A stretch of 39,160 nucleotides of DNA, taken from positions 1 through 39,160 of the forward strand of contig JNEM01007727.1 of the NCBI GenBank assembly GCA_000697335.1, written 5' to 3'. The notes beneath the pieces were generated by a model. That model was not told the origin of the DNA and made no database searches. It saw only the letters and a program-made list of their open reading frames with translations. Source of the DNA: Conidiobolus incongruus B7586 (lineage: Eukaryota; Entomophthoromycota; Entomophthoromycetes; Entomophthorales; Conidiobolaceae). This document shows positions 1 through 10,984 of this stretch, one piece after another; positions within the stretch are counted from its first letter, which is position 1; every line of letters starts with the position of its first letter. Both the position numbers and the translations under genes were made by a program.

Positions 1-830
1 TAAATAATATTAAAGTTATTAAAATTTATATATAAATTATTTAAATAATCCTTTTTGACTAAATCTATATATTTTATTTTATTTAATTTTATAATAATTA
101 ATATCTTTTAAACTAATATAGTTAATGATTAGATAATAATAGAGTTTTAGTAAATTTAGATAAATCATCAAAATACTTTTCCTTTAGAGAATATATTTTG
201 AAAATTATATATCAATTAAAATAAAATTTCTTAAAAATTTTGATTATATTGATGATCAATATTATTATATTCAATAAATAGTGATTTAAATAAGTAAGAT
301 TTATAAACTTGAATAATTTTTATTTTATCATAATTATAAAATGAATTTATATCTCACTAAGTCTATTTTTTTGATATAAAGTAAAATTTTAACAAATTAT
401 TTTCCTGACATTAATTATGTAATATATTTATAATCAAATTATAAAAAATTTCATAAAATTCATTAAAACTTATAGTGTCTATTAAATTAATGACTTTTGA
501 TATAATGATAAAGTTATTTTCTGAATTTACTTTAATAAATTAATAACATACTAAGAATTGGTTCAAGAATATATTAGTAAGTATAATGATTATCATTATT
601 ATCAGTATTTTGGTTTATAAAGATTTATAAAAATATTATTTGAATAAATAAAATCTTTCAAATATTCCAATTTAAGGTATAGATTAATGATATTAAATAT
701 GTAATTTTTAAATTTGATATAATTAAAAGAAATTATTCTGATATTTTAAAACTTAATATTATATATAAAATATATAATTTTTAATAATTTTGATTTGAAT
801 ATCTCTTACCCCAATAATTTGATCATTTTA
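1..830. other. AT-rich intergenic DNA, nothing recognised
   Basis: No long open frame, tRNA, snoRNA box pair or obvious repeat was seen on either strand. Base composition resembles the other host intergenic stretches: CpA and TpG are common. It is therefore unlike the mutated transposon block at the right end of the window. Confidence 0.5.
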
Positions 831-846
831 TATCATCGTGTACTTT

Positions 847-1790
847 TCAACTAGGAGATTCCATTAATTGTTTAGCAATGTTAATCGCATTACTCAAACT
901 AGTGATAAAATCTTTGATATTTTGAACACCACATGAAACTCTGATCAAATCTTGAGGTAAGCACAAATTTTGGACAGTTTCATTGAATATGGCTGAAACA
1001 TTTTTTTTGAAGGACATATACATAAAAGATGAAACGCTAAGCTCATACTAATGGTGAGTAATTTGGTTCTTTTGATGGTTGCTTCACTTAATTGGACATC
1101 TTCGGTTTCGAAACTTAAAAGCCTTCCAATAGCTTTAGATATGAAAGTATAAAGTTTGTTTTGGGGATGTGATTCAAATTCTGAATAGTGTAATTTAAAT
1201 CCTAAGCGCTCGAGATACTGAACAATTTGGAAAGCATTGGACATTAACGGTCCATTCTTAAAGCAAGTATTTTCAATCCCCTTAACAGCAAAAAACTATC
1301 AAAACTGGTTAAGTCAGAAGCATTATAACGAACAACTCCTTGAATCAATTGACCGGTCTCTCTGGATTTAACACCAGTGGCGCCAGTCACAATATCTTGA
1401 TAACCTCCCTTATACTTGGTTCTGGAATCAACAACAATATCGGCTCCCAATTCAACTAGCCTTTGTAAGTATGGTGAGACTAAAATATTATCAAGAGCAA
1501 CTAAAGCATTAGGACTTTTTTCATGAACCATTGTACAGGTGGATCAAGCATCTAAAATCTTGAGCAATGAATCAGATAGTGATTCAATTAAGACTAACCT
1601 AGTTTTATGATTCAACTTTTCTCAATTCGGGCCAAATCTGTAGAATCGACTTGATGAACTTGGATACTTAAGTGATCTTCGAGCTTTCTCAAAGGATTGA
1701 CTTTACTTCTATGGGTATGGCTACCTGTAATTACTTATTCACTATGATTAGTCAATCTGAAGCTTGTATCCAAGCTCATCATACGACAAA
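847..1790 (-). pseudogene. Decayed PLP-dependent trans-sulfuration enzyme (cystathionine lyase/synthase family)
   Basis: The best-preserved part, 1244-1531, encodes a segment typical of Cys/Met-metabolism PLP enzymes. It has a DNxxxSPYLQRxxELGADIV stretch, then SRTKYKGGY, whose Lys is the expected PLP-binding residue, and it ends in LLLRGLKILALRMDR. The next piece, about 1060-1244, continues the family pattern with an FESHPQ match. The C-terminal part (QDLIRVSCGVQNIKDF, about 850-1010) lies in another frame and ends at a TGA at 847-849. Upstream, fragments such as LDTSFRLTNHSE and QVDSTDLARIEK (1531-1790) lie in shifted frames with stops. At least three frame breaks and no usable start show that the gene is dead. 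The family makes or cleaves cystathionine; gamma-lyase, beta-lyase and gamma-synthase cannot be separated from this relic. Confidence 0.82.
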
Positions 1791-1849
1791 TAATTAAGAA
1801 AACTAATTCAGCTTTCATGAATTTAGCTAAATACTTTTCTACTGTATAT

Positions 1850-2765
1850 ATATGATATACATAGTTTCGTATTCCGTAACTATTGGGCTGCTTGTACGTC
1901 GAAGTTAGATATATTGGAAGATATGGGGCCTGAAGGGATTTTCACTAAATGTATTTGGAAAGAACAAGTTCAGTAGATGATCATATTCTAAGTCAATTTG
2001 AGTGTGAATTCATTAAAGCTAATATTAATTCAGTATTTTACTTGATTCATTTCTTCAAGCTATTTGAAATTCGGTGATTTAAGCAAAAATTGTAAATTGA
2101 CTAAATGTTAATGAACACTAAATAATAGTATAAATCGCTTTTATCCAATTATATTTAAATAATCCTTAAGCTTGTTTCAAATAGTTTTATCTACTATGAG
2201 TCTAAACAGTTTAAAATAGCTTATGATCAATATTAACACAATTCACATCTCATTCAGAATACAAAAAGCTCGATACAATCTTGATTTAATAACAAAATAA
2301 TTGACCGATAAAATTTTATCATATTTTGTAAGTTTGATATAATGATAATTTAATAGAATACTTTTAACTTTGTTTTCAATTTGCTTTCTTTTTATCTTTA
2401 ATATTTGAAATGAATATAGTTGAATTTGAAAATTTTGATAAAATATTTGGAACCATATTAATAAATAATCATATTCTTTCTTTGAATATATAACTTATCA
2501 CAAATCCAATTCTAAAAAATAAGATATAATTCAAAGACTTGATCTTATTAACTGATATATATCTAAATGAATTTAGAGAATTTGTATATTATTCATTAAA
2601 TTTTAACACTAATTGATAATTTTTTGTTATATTTAGTATCAAATTTTTATAAATTTTACAATTGTATTGTATCTCAGTTTTTCTTTTTTGAATCAATCCA
2701 ATGTGAAAATTTTTTACAAAAGATCCCATAATTTGAAAATGAATTAATTCAAAAAATTTACCATC
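1850..2765. other. AT-rich intergenic DNA
   Basis: Lies between the trans-sulfuration pseudogene and the snoRNA. I see no coding region or RNA gene. The first 200 bases may hold the eroded 5' end of the pseudogene, but no family motif can be read there. Confidence 0.4.
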
Positions 2766-2773
2766 AATTCGTG

Positions 2774-2781
2774 TATAAATA
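2774..2781 (+). promoter_or_regulatory. TATA box of the snoRNA gene
   Basis: TATAAATA lies 39 bases before the terminal stem of the box C/D RNA. This spacing and the T-tract downstream suggest an independent, possibly Pol III, gene. No convincing A and B boxes were found; GGTTTCGAGGG inside the RNA only loosely resembles a B box. Confidence 0.5.
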
Positions 2782-2817
2782 GATCACAAATTTCAATTGT
2801 TTAAACTTTGAACCTAA

Positions 2818-2968
2818 TTAAACAACGATGATGATAACTCCACGTTTTAACGTGAGTCGTACACCCTTATGAAGCGATTTGGATTCTTGAAATCTTCTGG
2901 TTTCGAGGGACTGATGAGCTTCCGGGTCAAGGCGATAAACTTTTGCTGCCTTCCTACTGAGTTGTTAC
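2818..2968 (+). ncRNA. Box C/D snoRNA, predicted guide for 2'-O-methylation of 18S rRNA (snR52/SNORD83-like site)
   Basis: A terminal stem AACAAC (2821-2826) / GTTGTT (2961-2966) encloses box C ATGATGA (2828-2834) and box D CTGA (2957-2960). Internal D' CTGA (2911-2914) and C' TGATGAG (2912-2918) overlap. The 12 bases 2944-2955, TGCTGCCTTCCT, are an exact antisense to the conserved 18S rRNA stretch AGGAAGGCAGCA. By the box D+5 rule the methylated base would be the first A of the GGAAGG core. From memory this matches the site guided by snR52 in budding yeast (Am420) and SNORD83 in human. A hairpin CACGTT/AACGTG follows box C, making the RNA longer than usual for the class (about 147 nt). No rRNA target was recognised for the D' guide. 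The RNA sits in a gene desert, not in an intron. Confidence 0.82.
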
Positions 2969-2972
2969 ATTA

Positions 2973-2990
2973 TTTTTTATTTTTTTTTTT
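2973..2990 (+). terminator. T-tract, candidate Pol III terminator
   Basis: A T6 run (2973-2978) and a T11 run (2980-2990) start seven bases after the snoRNA terminal stem. Runs of this length end Pol III transcripts. In so AT-rich a region chance cannot be excluded. Confidence 0.5.
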
Positions 2991-2994
2991 CAAA

Positions 2995-4000
2995 TAAAAC
3001 CATCTGATATGGATATTTTATATCTGAAACCTTAAATCTAATTTTCAAATGTTCAGATATCCTAAAGTAATATGTGTAGATCATGTTGTTTAGTATATAG
3101 ACATTATACTAACATGAATCTCATTACACATATAATCATATACTATAAACTCTGGTTTGAAATCAGATATTCTTATTACTGATAAAGCTTTGAAAAAGTG
3201 TAGATCTTCTTTTAATTATAACATTGTAAATATTCATGGCGGCTATATCAAATTGGTCGCCAGAATTGAATTTATATATTTGAATCTAGTATTCAAATAA
3301 TAGTCAACAATTCGGCAATATATTAAAATCAAAAACACTGGTGTGATTAATATATCAAGTGCCAATCACTTTCATCTTTTATATTATAAATAATACAATC
3401 AATTAAACATGATAGATAGCAGAATTAGTAATATTTTTGATTTTTTGATGATGTCAAAATATTATTTTTGTGTATTTTAATAATATAAAAATTATCATAT
3501 TAAAAATATACAATAGATTTAAGCCATCACATAAACATTCCCAAACATATGAAAAATTTAACATAATTAATTTATCCAACGTTATTGTATTTAAATATCC
3601 CAATGACTTAATATTAGTCATTCTCTTCATGATTTCATTACAAAAAAATTTTACACTTGTAAAAATTCATTCCTTACAAAATTAATTTTTTGATTATGAT
3701 TTTTACTGGTGATTGAATGGATGCCAATTGTTATTATTTTTATAATCGATGAGAATTTATTAATCGAATAATAATATTAAATATATTGATAGTTAGAGAA
3801 TCAGTATGCAATTTATTGATATTGATGGATAATATTAGTTACAAGTATATTGATATATAATAATACAATTATAACTATATTAACTTGTTTAAACATTATG
3901 GTAATTTTAAATAAATTTACCATATAAACCAATCAACATTCAATGTAACATTAAAACTAAGAATTTCTAAAAAACCCTTAATCCGGTAACTATTAATGAA
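2995..4000. other. AT-rich intergenic DNA, nothing recognised
   Basis: A 71-codon open frame at 3470-3685 is low-complexity Ile/Asn/Lys-rich sequence and is not credible as a gene. No RNA gene or repeat was seen. Confidence 0.5.
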
Positions 4001-4003
4001 AAG

Positions 4004-4011
4004 TATATAAA
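4004..4011 (+). promoter_or_regulatory. TATA-like element upstream of adenylosuccinate synthetase
   Basis: TATATAAA lies 106 bases before the start codon, a plausible distance for a Pol II TATA box with a short leader. Confidence 0.4.
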
Positions 4012-4117
4012 CATAGAGGAAAGAAGACTTGGAGTTGGTTAATTGATCTCACATATTCTTTAATTATATATTAAAGTAATTTTATCAATTGACAATATTA
4101 AATAAATATTAACTAAA

Positions 4118-5812
4118 ATGGAAGCTGGTAAAGTTACTGTAGTTTTGGGCGCTCAATGGGGCGACGAAGGTAAAGGTAAATTGGTCGATATTTTGGCTCA
4201 AGATACCGATATTTGTGCCCGCTGTCAAGTATGTTTTTTATCATTTGTTTTATTTTGATAGGTATTAACTGTTCTTAGGGTGGTAATAATGCTGGTCACA
4301 CTATCGTCGTTGACGGTCAAAAGTTCGACGTTCACTTACTCCCATCAGGTAATTATTATCACTGATCATGTTCTAATGCAAGACTGTTATTGACAATGAT
4401 CAATCTTTAATATTTTTTACAAATATTAATATTGGATATTTTGAATAGGTATTATTAACCCCAAATGTATTTGTGTAATTGGTCACGGTACCGTCGTCCA
4501 CTTACCCAGTTTATTCGAAGAAATTGAAAAAATTCAAAAAGGAGGTAATGCCAATCCCTTTTCATTTATATATCACCTATTAATAGCTGCCAGGTCTCAA
4601 CTGCGACGGAAGAGTCCTTATCTCCGACAGAGCTCATATCGTCTTCGACTTACATCAGATCGGTGATCGTCTTCGCGAGGTCGAATTGGGTAAGAGCAGT
4701 ATCGGAACAACCGGTAAAGGTATTGGTCCTACCTACTCTACCAAAGCCACCCGTGCCGGTGTCAGAATCCATCATCTCGTCTCCAACTTCCCCGAGTTTG
4801 AACAGAGATATCGTGCTATTTTAGATACTTATCGCAAGAGATACGGTGATTTCGAATACGACATTGAAAAGGAAATTCAACGTTATAAGGTACTATTAAT
4901 TGATCTGTTATATATTATGTATGATAATTAATAGTGTGTAATATCAGGAATTAGCTGAACGTGTCAGACCTATGACTGTTGATACTATCACATATCTCCA
5001 TGAAGCTTTGGATCAAAACAAGAAGGTTCTTGTTGAAGGTATTTGAATTTATATCATATTTCAGTTTTAATTTATTAATGCTGAGATCAGGTGCTAATGG
5101 CCTCATGCTTGATCTTGATGCCGGTACCTTCCCCTACGTCACATCCTCCAACACCTCCATTGGTGGTGTCTGCACTGGTTTAGGTCTTCCACCTCATAAG
5201 ATCGGCCGTGTCCTTGGTGTCGTCAAAGCCTACACCACACGTGTCGGTGGAGGTCCCTTCCCCTCTGAACAACTCAATGAAATTGGTGAACACTTACAAA
5301 CCGTTGGCCACGAAATCGGTGTTACCACTGGTCGTTCCCGTAGATGTGGTTGGTTAGACTTGGTTGTTATGAAATACTCCTGCCGCATTAATGGTTACAC
5401 ATCTATCAACCTTACCAAGATTGACGTTTTGGATCAACTGGAAGAAATCAAGATCGCTGTTGCATACAAGATCAATGGACAACTCTTTGACACCTTCCCA
5501 GGTAATTTCACCATATTATCCAATATGAATCTTACTAATCTTCGTTGTTTATAGCTGATCTCAATTCATTAGAAGGAGCCGAAGTGATTTACGAAACCTT
5601 GCCCGGTTGGAAGACAGATCTCAGTCAATGCAAGGACTTTGCCTCCTTACCTCCCCAAGCCCAACAATACATCCAATTTGTCGAAAACTTCCTCAAAGTT
5701 AAAGGTAAATACCATACATAGATATACTATATTTAATCACTATATTAATTATCTTTTAGTTGAATGGATTGGTGTTGGCGCTTCCAGAGATTCCATGATT
5801 CACATTCCATAA
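4118..5812 (+). CDS. ADE12: Adenylosuccinate synthetase (eight exons)
   Basis: The enzyme joins IMP and aspartate using GTP, the first of two steps from IMP to AMP, in the cytosol. Exons read as 4118-4228, 4279-4348, 4449-4544, 4594-4889, 4948-5038, 5091-5501, 5555-5704 and 5760-5812. All introns are GT-AG, the phases agree, and the product is 425 residues, close to the usual fungal length. The N terminus carries the family phosphate loop [11 protein letters not shown] (residues 11-21). GGNNAGHT follows across the first intron, then [11 protein letters not shown], the IMP-binding [12 protein letters not shown], and a terminal GVGASRD before Ile-Pro-stop. The start is the first ATG and places the phosphate loop at its normal depth. 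The GC-richer codon choice in the exons contrasts with the introns. No defect was seen. Confidence 0.96.
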
Positions 5813-7140
5813 TTTTTAATCTTTATAAGTAATCAATAATGTGAGCATTTGTTTGATTAAATATTTTTCTTTTCTTTTCTTTTTTTTATTATTTTTAAAT
5901 AAAATACCCAATCAAAAATATATTATGATAATTTAAGTTATGTCATTATAATTAAAAGCCATTAATATTTTTTATTTATAGAGTGGCAATAATTTAGAAA
6001 TGTACTTAGATCATTGGAATCTTATAAAATCTTAGTTCTTTAAAGGAGTCAATTGGTTTTAGTTAATTTCTTTTGAATTTAAACAGGATATAGAAAATAC
6101 TTTTTTACAATTGATATAAATTTTAACTTTGAAGGTCTTATTTTCTTTCAATTTATCATTTTTTATTTTGGTAGAAGTACTAGTTCCTGAATTGCGGTAC
6201 TTGTGGTAACTTAAATTCTATTTCATAATTATTATGAATCTTTCAAATTTTTATTTGAAAGTTCAATAAATTGATATAACTGATTGCATAAGGTACTATT
6301 TAACTTTCCAAAATTAAACTATAACATACAGGATACTATTTAAAAATTTGTCAATTATTGAATAATGATATTAGTAATATCTATTAAATTCACATACACA
6401 TTTATTTCTTGAAATTTATTGAGATATTAATTAGGTTAACAATTTTAGTTTACATTACTTGAATTAATTAACAATTAGTTAAAGAATTAGACTTTAATGA
6501 ATTATAGGGATTAAAGGTTTTAAATTAATTTGATGTATTAAAATATTTACAATATTATTATATAATTCAAACAGACCTAAAATTTAAAATATGACAAATT
6601 TTATTTTTAAATTATTAATGATCAAAGCGTCTATAAAATGATGTAATATTTTGGTTGATTATTTTTCACTTAACACTATTATTATAATAAAATTGGTAAA
6701 TATCATCAATATTCAACATTCTTATATATATTTATATATAAGAATGATACATTAAACACATGATTGATAATTCTTATTTGTCATAATAATATCATTTCAC
6801 TCTTTCAATACCATTTGAATTAAATGAAACTTAAAGTTTTGATCGGTAAATTTAAATGGATGAAAAAATAAAACTAGTTCAATGGAATCTTTAGTTTGAT
6901 ATTGGCTATTGTGGCTATTAAAATGTCATATTTGCTAATAGTCGCTTAATGATATTTACAAGTTTCTACTATTGTCTTAAAGTTGCTGGATTAGGTATTT
7001 AGAATGCTAAAGTTTAAGTCATTATTAATAGAAAATGTATAGCTTGATTAGGTACATAGTATTTAAGATTAAATTCTTCAATTAGCAGCATTTCAGGAGT
7101 GAATAATAGTCCCCTTATCCTTTTATCATCATTTAATTTC
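5813..7140. other. AT-rich intergenic DNA with one perfect palindrome
   Basis: No gene seen. The only distinct structure is the inverted repeat at 6717-6746, listed separately. Confidence 0.5.
6717..6746. repeat. Perfect inverted repeat, 14-bp arms with a TT loop
   Basis: CATTCTTATATATA is followed by TT and its exact reverse complement. The outer six bases of each arm (CATTCT/AGAATG) are not simple AT repeat, so the match is better than chance TA-runs. It could be a cruciform, or a protein site upstream of the receptor gene. Function unknown. Confidence 0.6.
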
Positions 7141-7148
7141 TCTTTGAC

Positions 7149-7156
7149 TATAAATA
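7149..7156 (+). promoter_or_regulatory. TATA box of the receptor-like gene
   Basis: TATAAATA ends 39 bases before the ATG at 7196, implying a very short leader. Confidence 0.45.
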
Positions 7157-7195
7157 CAGCTGCGATACTTTACATTCGGTCTGGTATTATACATT

Positions 7196-8128
7196 ATGGA
7201 AGATTGGATCATTTCACAGATTATTACGTACGCATCTGCTTCCATTTCCCTTATTCTTCTATGTCTATTTATTTATAATATTGTATTCATTTGCTTAAAG
7301 GTTGATAGGTTTAATGTGAATTCCAGATTTGTTACAATAGTGTTGTTGCTTTCAATATGCTTCTATTTGACAAATATTATAAAATTTAGCTTGAATTTGG
7401 TCGGTGAGTTGGATGCTTTCAAGTGTAAACAGTTGAATGGATTGGGCTGGATGTTGCTACTGGTGTCCCTAAGTTTCAGTCTGAATTTAACAGCTTCGAA
7501 AGCCTTTGAATCGTTTGGCTTGTGCTATTCAGAGTGGTTCTGGTGGACATGCACAGGTAGCTTTTGTATCGTTCCCATCTGGACCCTAACGTCAACTCTG
7601 GTGAACGGAGGATGGGATTACTCAAAATTTGGCAGTTGCTTTTTGGATGCTGATATGCTCACTCAGCCTATCATCCCATTCTTATACATCCATACATTAT
7701 TTATTTTCATAGTAATAGCAGTATTATTCTACTTGAGTTTGACGCGATCTTACATGATTGAAATATCGCATACTAGTTACTTATTTAATTTCCACCAACC
7801 TCAAGCAATCCATTCGCTTATTGATTCTTTAGAACGCCCCAACATCTTCAAATGTTTTATGCTGACCGTCTCATGTTTTATTGGCTATCTCATCAGTTTT
7901 ACACCCTTCGTCATCGTATACTTCCTTGAGCTCAGCAATTCAAAAATGGTCAAAATGAACGCTAATTGGTATTTGCTATGTGAACTGAGTTTAAATTTTC
8001 TCAGTTTAATGAATTTCATTATCTTAGCGAAATTACCGATCAAATTAAAGCTAAGATTCTGGTTCACCATCCCTAATTCCAATTCCAAATGGTACCTCAG
8101 GAGAGTATCCATCATTTCACCAGTTTAA
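7196..8128 (+). CDS. Seven-helix membrane protein, class-A GPCR-like
   Basis: A single exon encodes 310 residues. Seven hydrophobic segments can be placed at about residues 8-33, 44-68, 78-102, 115-137, 158-182, 217-243 and 256-278. The N terminus is short (MEDW) and the C-terminal tail is basic (LKLRFWF, YLRR). Cys77 at the start of helix 3 and Cys148 in the loop before helix 5 are placed like the conserved disulfide of rhodopsin-like receptors. A long third inner loop (about 183-216) fits G-protein coupling. I see no clear DRY or NPxxY motif, so the assignment rests on topology. Large families of such receptors are reported in Conidiobolus-type fungi (from memory). The ligand is unknown; another seven-helix family is possible. 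Confidence 0.7.
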   Translation: MEDWIISQIITYASASISLILLCLFIYNIVFICLKVDRFNVNSRFVTIVLLLSICFYLTNIIKFSLNLVGELDAFKCKQLNGLGWMLLLVSLSFSLNLTASKAFESFGLCYSEWFWWTCTGSFCIVPIWTLTSTLVNGGWDYSKFGSCFLDADMLTQPIIPFLYIHTLFIFIVIAVLFYLSLTRSYMIEISHTSYLFNFHQPQAIHSLIDSLERPNIFKCFMLTVSCFIGYLISFTPFVIVYFLELSNSKMVKMNANWYLLCELSLNFLSLMNFIILAKLPIKLKLRFWFTIPNSNSKWYLRRVSIISPV

Positions 8129-8129
8129 A

Positions 8130-8900
8130 ATTTGTTTATTTATCATATAAAATAAAAATAAATTTTGATATTTATTATTAAAAAGATCTCCTTTTTAAAA
8201 TTATTTTAATAATTTATATTAATAATAATCAATAATAATAGAGTATGTCAATTTTGAACAGAAAATAATGTTTATAAAAAATCAATTGGGTGGATATGAG
8301 TCCAACACTTGAAAGTAATGATTTCATCACTTTTTGTACAACATTCAAACTTTCAACAATAATCTATCAATCGAATTATTATTAATATTTAATTATTTTT
8401 TATCTGATTTTCATAGTATATATCAGTCTTAAATTCAATTTGAAGATAACTGACTGTTAAATCAGGAATCGGTAGCCTTTTAATTGTTATTTCTTGCAAG
8501 TAGGCAAATTTGTTCAAGATTAAATATTAAATTTTTAGAATTATTACAAAAACCACTCAATTTATATCAATCATTGATTGAAATAATTAATCCCATATAT
8601 TATGATTATATTTTCATAATATACATCCATTGATATATCTGACATAATATATTAAAATCATATCACAGTATTATAGTATTATTGAATGATAGATTGAATT
8701 CAGTAAAAACGAGTGGGTCTTAGGTCAAATATTCAGGAGGAACTAAACTATGTTGATGAGTATAATGCAGGGTTTTCTTAAAATAAATTCTCCAATCAAA
8801 CCAATGATCGTTGATTAATTTATTTTACCAATTGTATTACCTCCAATAATTGTAATTTACTTCAATTTGATCCATTTTTGTAACCAGTGGTTATCATGAT
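8130..8900. other. AT-rich intergenic DNA
   Basis: No coding region was recognised. In a hand count of 8161-8460 I found about 17 CpA to 10 CpT. This serves as the host background for comparison with the transposon block. Confidence 0.5.
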
Positions 8901-8979
8901 TTATCTTTAGTAATTGTATAAATATCGTAATGATCACTCATTAATTGATATATCTTCAATATTAAATATTAATATCAAC

Positions 8980-9225
8980 ATGATAATAGATGTATTATTT
9001 TATATCGTATTGGCAGCTTCTATCAGCATGGCATTTTTTTCAATTGGTTATTACATTTATAGAGAAAGAAAGAGGAGATATCTTACGGAATATATCAGAA
9101 ACGATGATGAGAGTTGGTTACCTCCATACAGTTCAACTCCTTCCTTAGCTCCATCACTGCCACCACCTTATTATAACCCTTCAACGACGGAGGTCTCTCA
9201 AGTAACGCTACCAACACGATCTTAA
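8980..9225 (+). CDS. Small single-pass membrane protein with PPxY motif, hypothetical
   Basis: From the ATG at 8980 the frame encodes 81 residues. A hydrophobic helix (about residues 5-27, VLFYIVLAASISMAFFSIGY) is followed by a basic stop-transfer cluster RERKRR. The cytosolic tail is rich in Pro and Ser and contains LPPYS and PPPY (in LPPPYY). PPxY binds WW domains of Rsp5/Nedd4 ubiquitin ligases, so an adaptor or a sorted membrane protein is plausible. The open frame extends upstream to a non-ATG codon at 8914. A TTTAG acceptor-like site at 8906-8910 leaves room for an unseen first exon. No homologue recognised. Confidence 0.5.
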   Translation: MIIDVLFYIVLAASISMAFFSIGYYIYRERKRRYLTEYIRNDDESWLPPYSSTPSLAPSLPPPYYNPSTTEVSQVTLPTRS

Positions 9226-9514
9226 TTTTTTCTCAATTTAAATGGTCAAATGTAAATAGAAATATTATTATTATATTATAGACTTGTTTAATCATTATTA
9301 ATTAAATTTTATAAAACTAATTATTATATTATTTATAATATTAAATTTTTATAATTATCAATATTTTAAGGTTGCTTAATTAAAATCAAATATAATTTTT
9401 GATTACTAATTCACATCAATCACTGATCAAATTCCCATAATATTTAATTAATAATATATAATTAATCTACTTGATAAAAAACATATTATCCATTGTTAAA
9501 AATAAAAAATTCAA

Positions 9515-10574
9515 ATGATTAAGATTACTAAATTACCAATTCAACCAAACTTAATAAATGGTTGCTTTGTTAGATGTTTTTCCAATTCTATGATTAATTC
9601 TAAAGCTATTGACTTAAAATTTGATCATTATTTACCTCCTAACAAAGATACAAGTCAAAAATCTCTGGTTATTTTGCATGGTTTATTAGGCTCCAAACAG
9701 AATTGGAGGGCTTTAGGAAAATCATTCGCTCAAAAATTGAACGCTTCAACTTATACTCTCGATTTGAGAAATCATGGGGATAGTGCTCACGATCCTAGTA
9801 TGACTTACAAGGATATGGCTGAGGATGTTGAGCATTTTATCAAGAGTCATCAGTTGGATGAAGGTGATAAAGAATTGATTTTGATGGGACATTCCATGTA
9901 ATTCATAGGAAGCAATTATCATAAATTTAAGTTGATTAATGGTCAATTGTTAGGGGAGGTCGCGTCGCAATGGAGGTAGCCTTAAATAATCAAGTACTTT
10001 TAGACAAGCTGGTTTTAGTAGATATCAGTCCACTCAAAATGGACATTAAATCCAGCTTTGAAAAATATCTTTTTGCCATGAAGAAAGCTGACGATGCCAA
10101 TCTTACCAAGCAAAGTCAAGCTGATGAAATTCTACAAGGGTCGGTTCCAGTAATTTATTAGATCACATGTATCAACCATGTGAGATTAATTTTAATTTAG
10201 AGTTTACCAGTCCGTCAGTTCCTTCTAACCAATTACAAGAAGAATGCAAATACTGGCATTTACAAATTTCGAAATCCTTTAAATATTATCATTGATCACT
10301 TAGATCAAATTGGTAATTTGGATATCAATTCTAGAACTTTTGATAAACCTACGCTCTTTGTGAGAGGCACGCAGTCCAACTATTTAAACCCAGATCAATA
10401 TGACAAAATTCGTGAAATTTTTAAGAATTGTAAATTTGAAGATATTGATGCAGGACATTGGGGTAATATTAAATAACTATTGATTTTATAATTATATTAA
10501 CCTTGATATATGATTTAGTTCACTCTGAAAAACCAAAAGATTTTGTGGAAATTTGTGTTAAATTTTTAAATTAA
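9515..10574 (+). CDS. ABHD11-like alpha/beta hydrolase, probably mitochondrial (four exons)
   Basis: Exons 9515-9897, 9954-10149, 10201-10462 and 10519-10574 join in phase to 298 residues. The N terminus (about residues 1-25, with Lys, Arg, Ser and no acidic residues) resembles a mitochondrial presequence. VILHGLLGSKQNW supplies the oxyanion loop and DLRNHGDS is characteristic of the ABHD11 branch. GHSMGG, split by intron 1, holds the nucleophile Ser at about residue 127. DKPTLFVRGTQS lies near the acid-residue strand, and GHWVHSEKP gives the catalytic His. ABHD11 homologues (yeast Imo32) act in the matrix; in human the protein protects lipoylated 2-oxoglutarate dehydrogenase. The physiological substrate is not shown by the sequence. 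The start is the first in-frame ATG. Confidence 0.9.
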
Positions 10575-10900
10575 TTCAAGGATTTTTGATTTAAAAATCT
10601 TTCGAAAATTTGATGAAAAAATAAATACATCAGGATTTTATATATTATTTTGTGATAACAATAATGAATTGATATTTTAAAATGAAATTTTTTTCCCAAT
10701 TTGTAATTATTAAGATATATGAATTGAAAAAATGTTATGGTGAAAAAATCAGAAGTGATAATTGATTGATTAATAATATGAAATATTTAAAATAAAATTT
10801 GTTGATAGTATGTTAAAATGGATATTGAAGGAAAATGACAGGATAAAAGGTTTGAATAGTACAAAATTTAAATTCATATAAGATTTAAAATTATCTATTA
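10575..10900. other. AT-rich intergenic DNA
   Basis: Nothing recognised between the hydrolase stop and the tRNA-like sequence. Confidence 0.5.
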
Positions 10901-10901
10901 T

Positions 10902-10973
10902 GCCCGGCTAGCTTAATCGGTATAGAGTGAGACTCTTAATCTCCAGACTTCGGGCTCGACTCACCACTTTGAG
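10902..10973 (+). pseudogene. Degenerate tRNA-Lys(CUU)-like sequence
   Basis: The 5' half, GCCCGGCTAGCTTAATCGG, resembles a tRNA-Lys start with an A-box-like segment. The anticodon arm TGAGACTCTTAATCTCC has CTT in the right place. The 3' half fails: TCGGG and CACCA cannot form a T stem, and the acceptor 3' strand (TTTGAGT) does not pair with GCCCGGC. A B-box-like GGGCTCGACTC remains, and a T5 run lies at 10995-10999. It is either a dead tRNA or the head of a tRNA-derived SINE; no body or tail repeat was identified. Confidence 0.65.
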
Positions 10974-10984
10974 TGAGTTCAATA

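Noticed and set aside
3470-3685. 71-codon open frame in AT-rich DNA
   Set aside because: Low-complexity Ile/Asn/Lys/Leu sequence without any motif; expected by chance at this composition.
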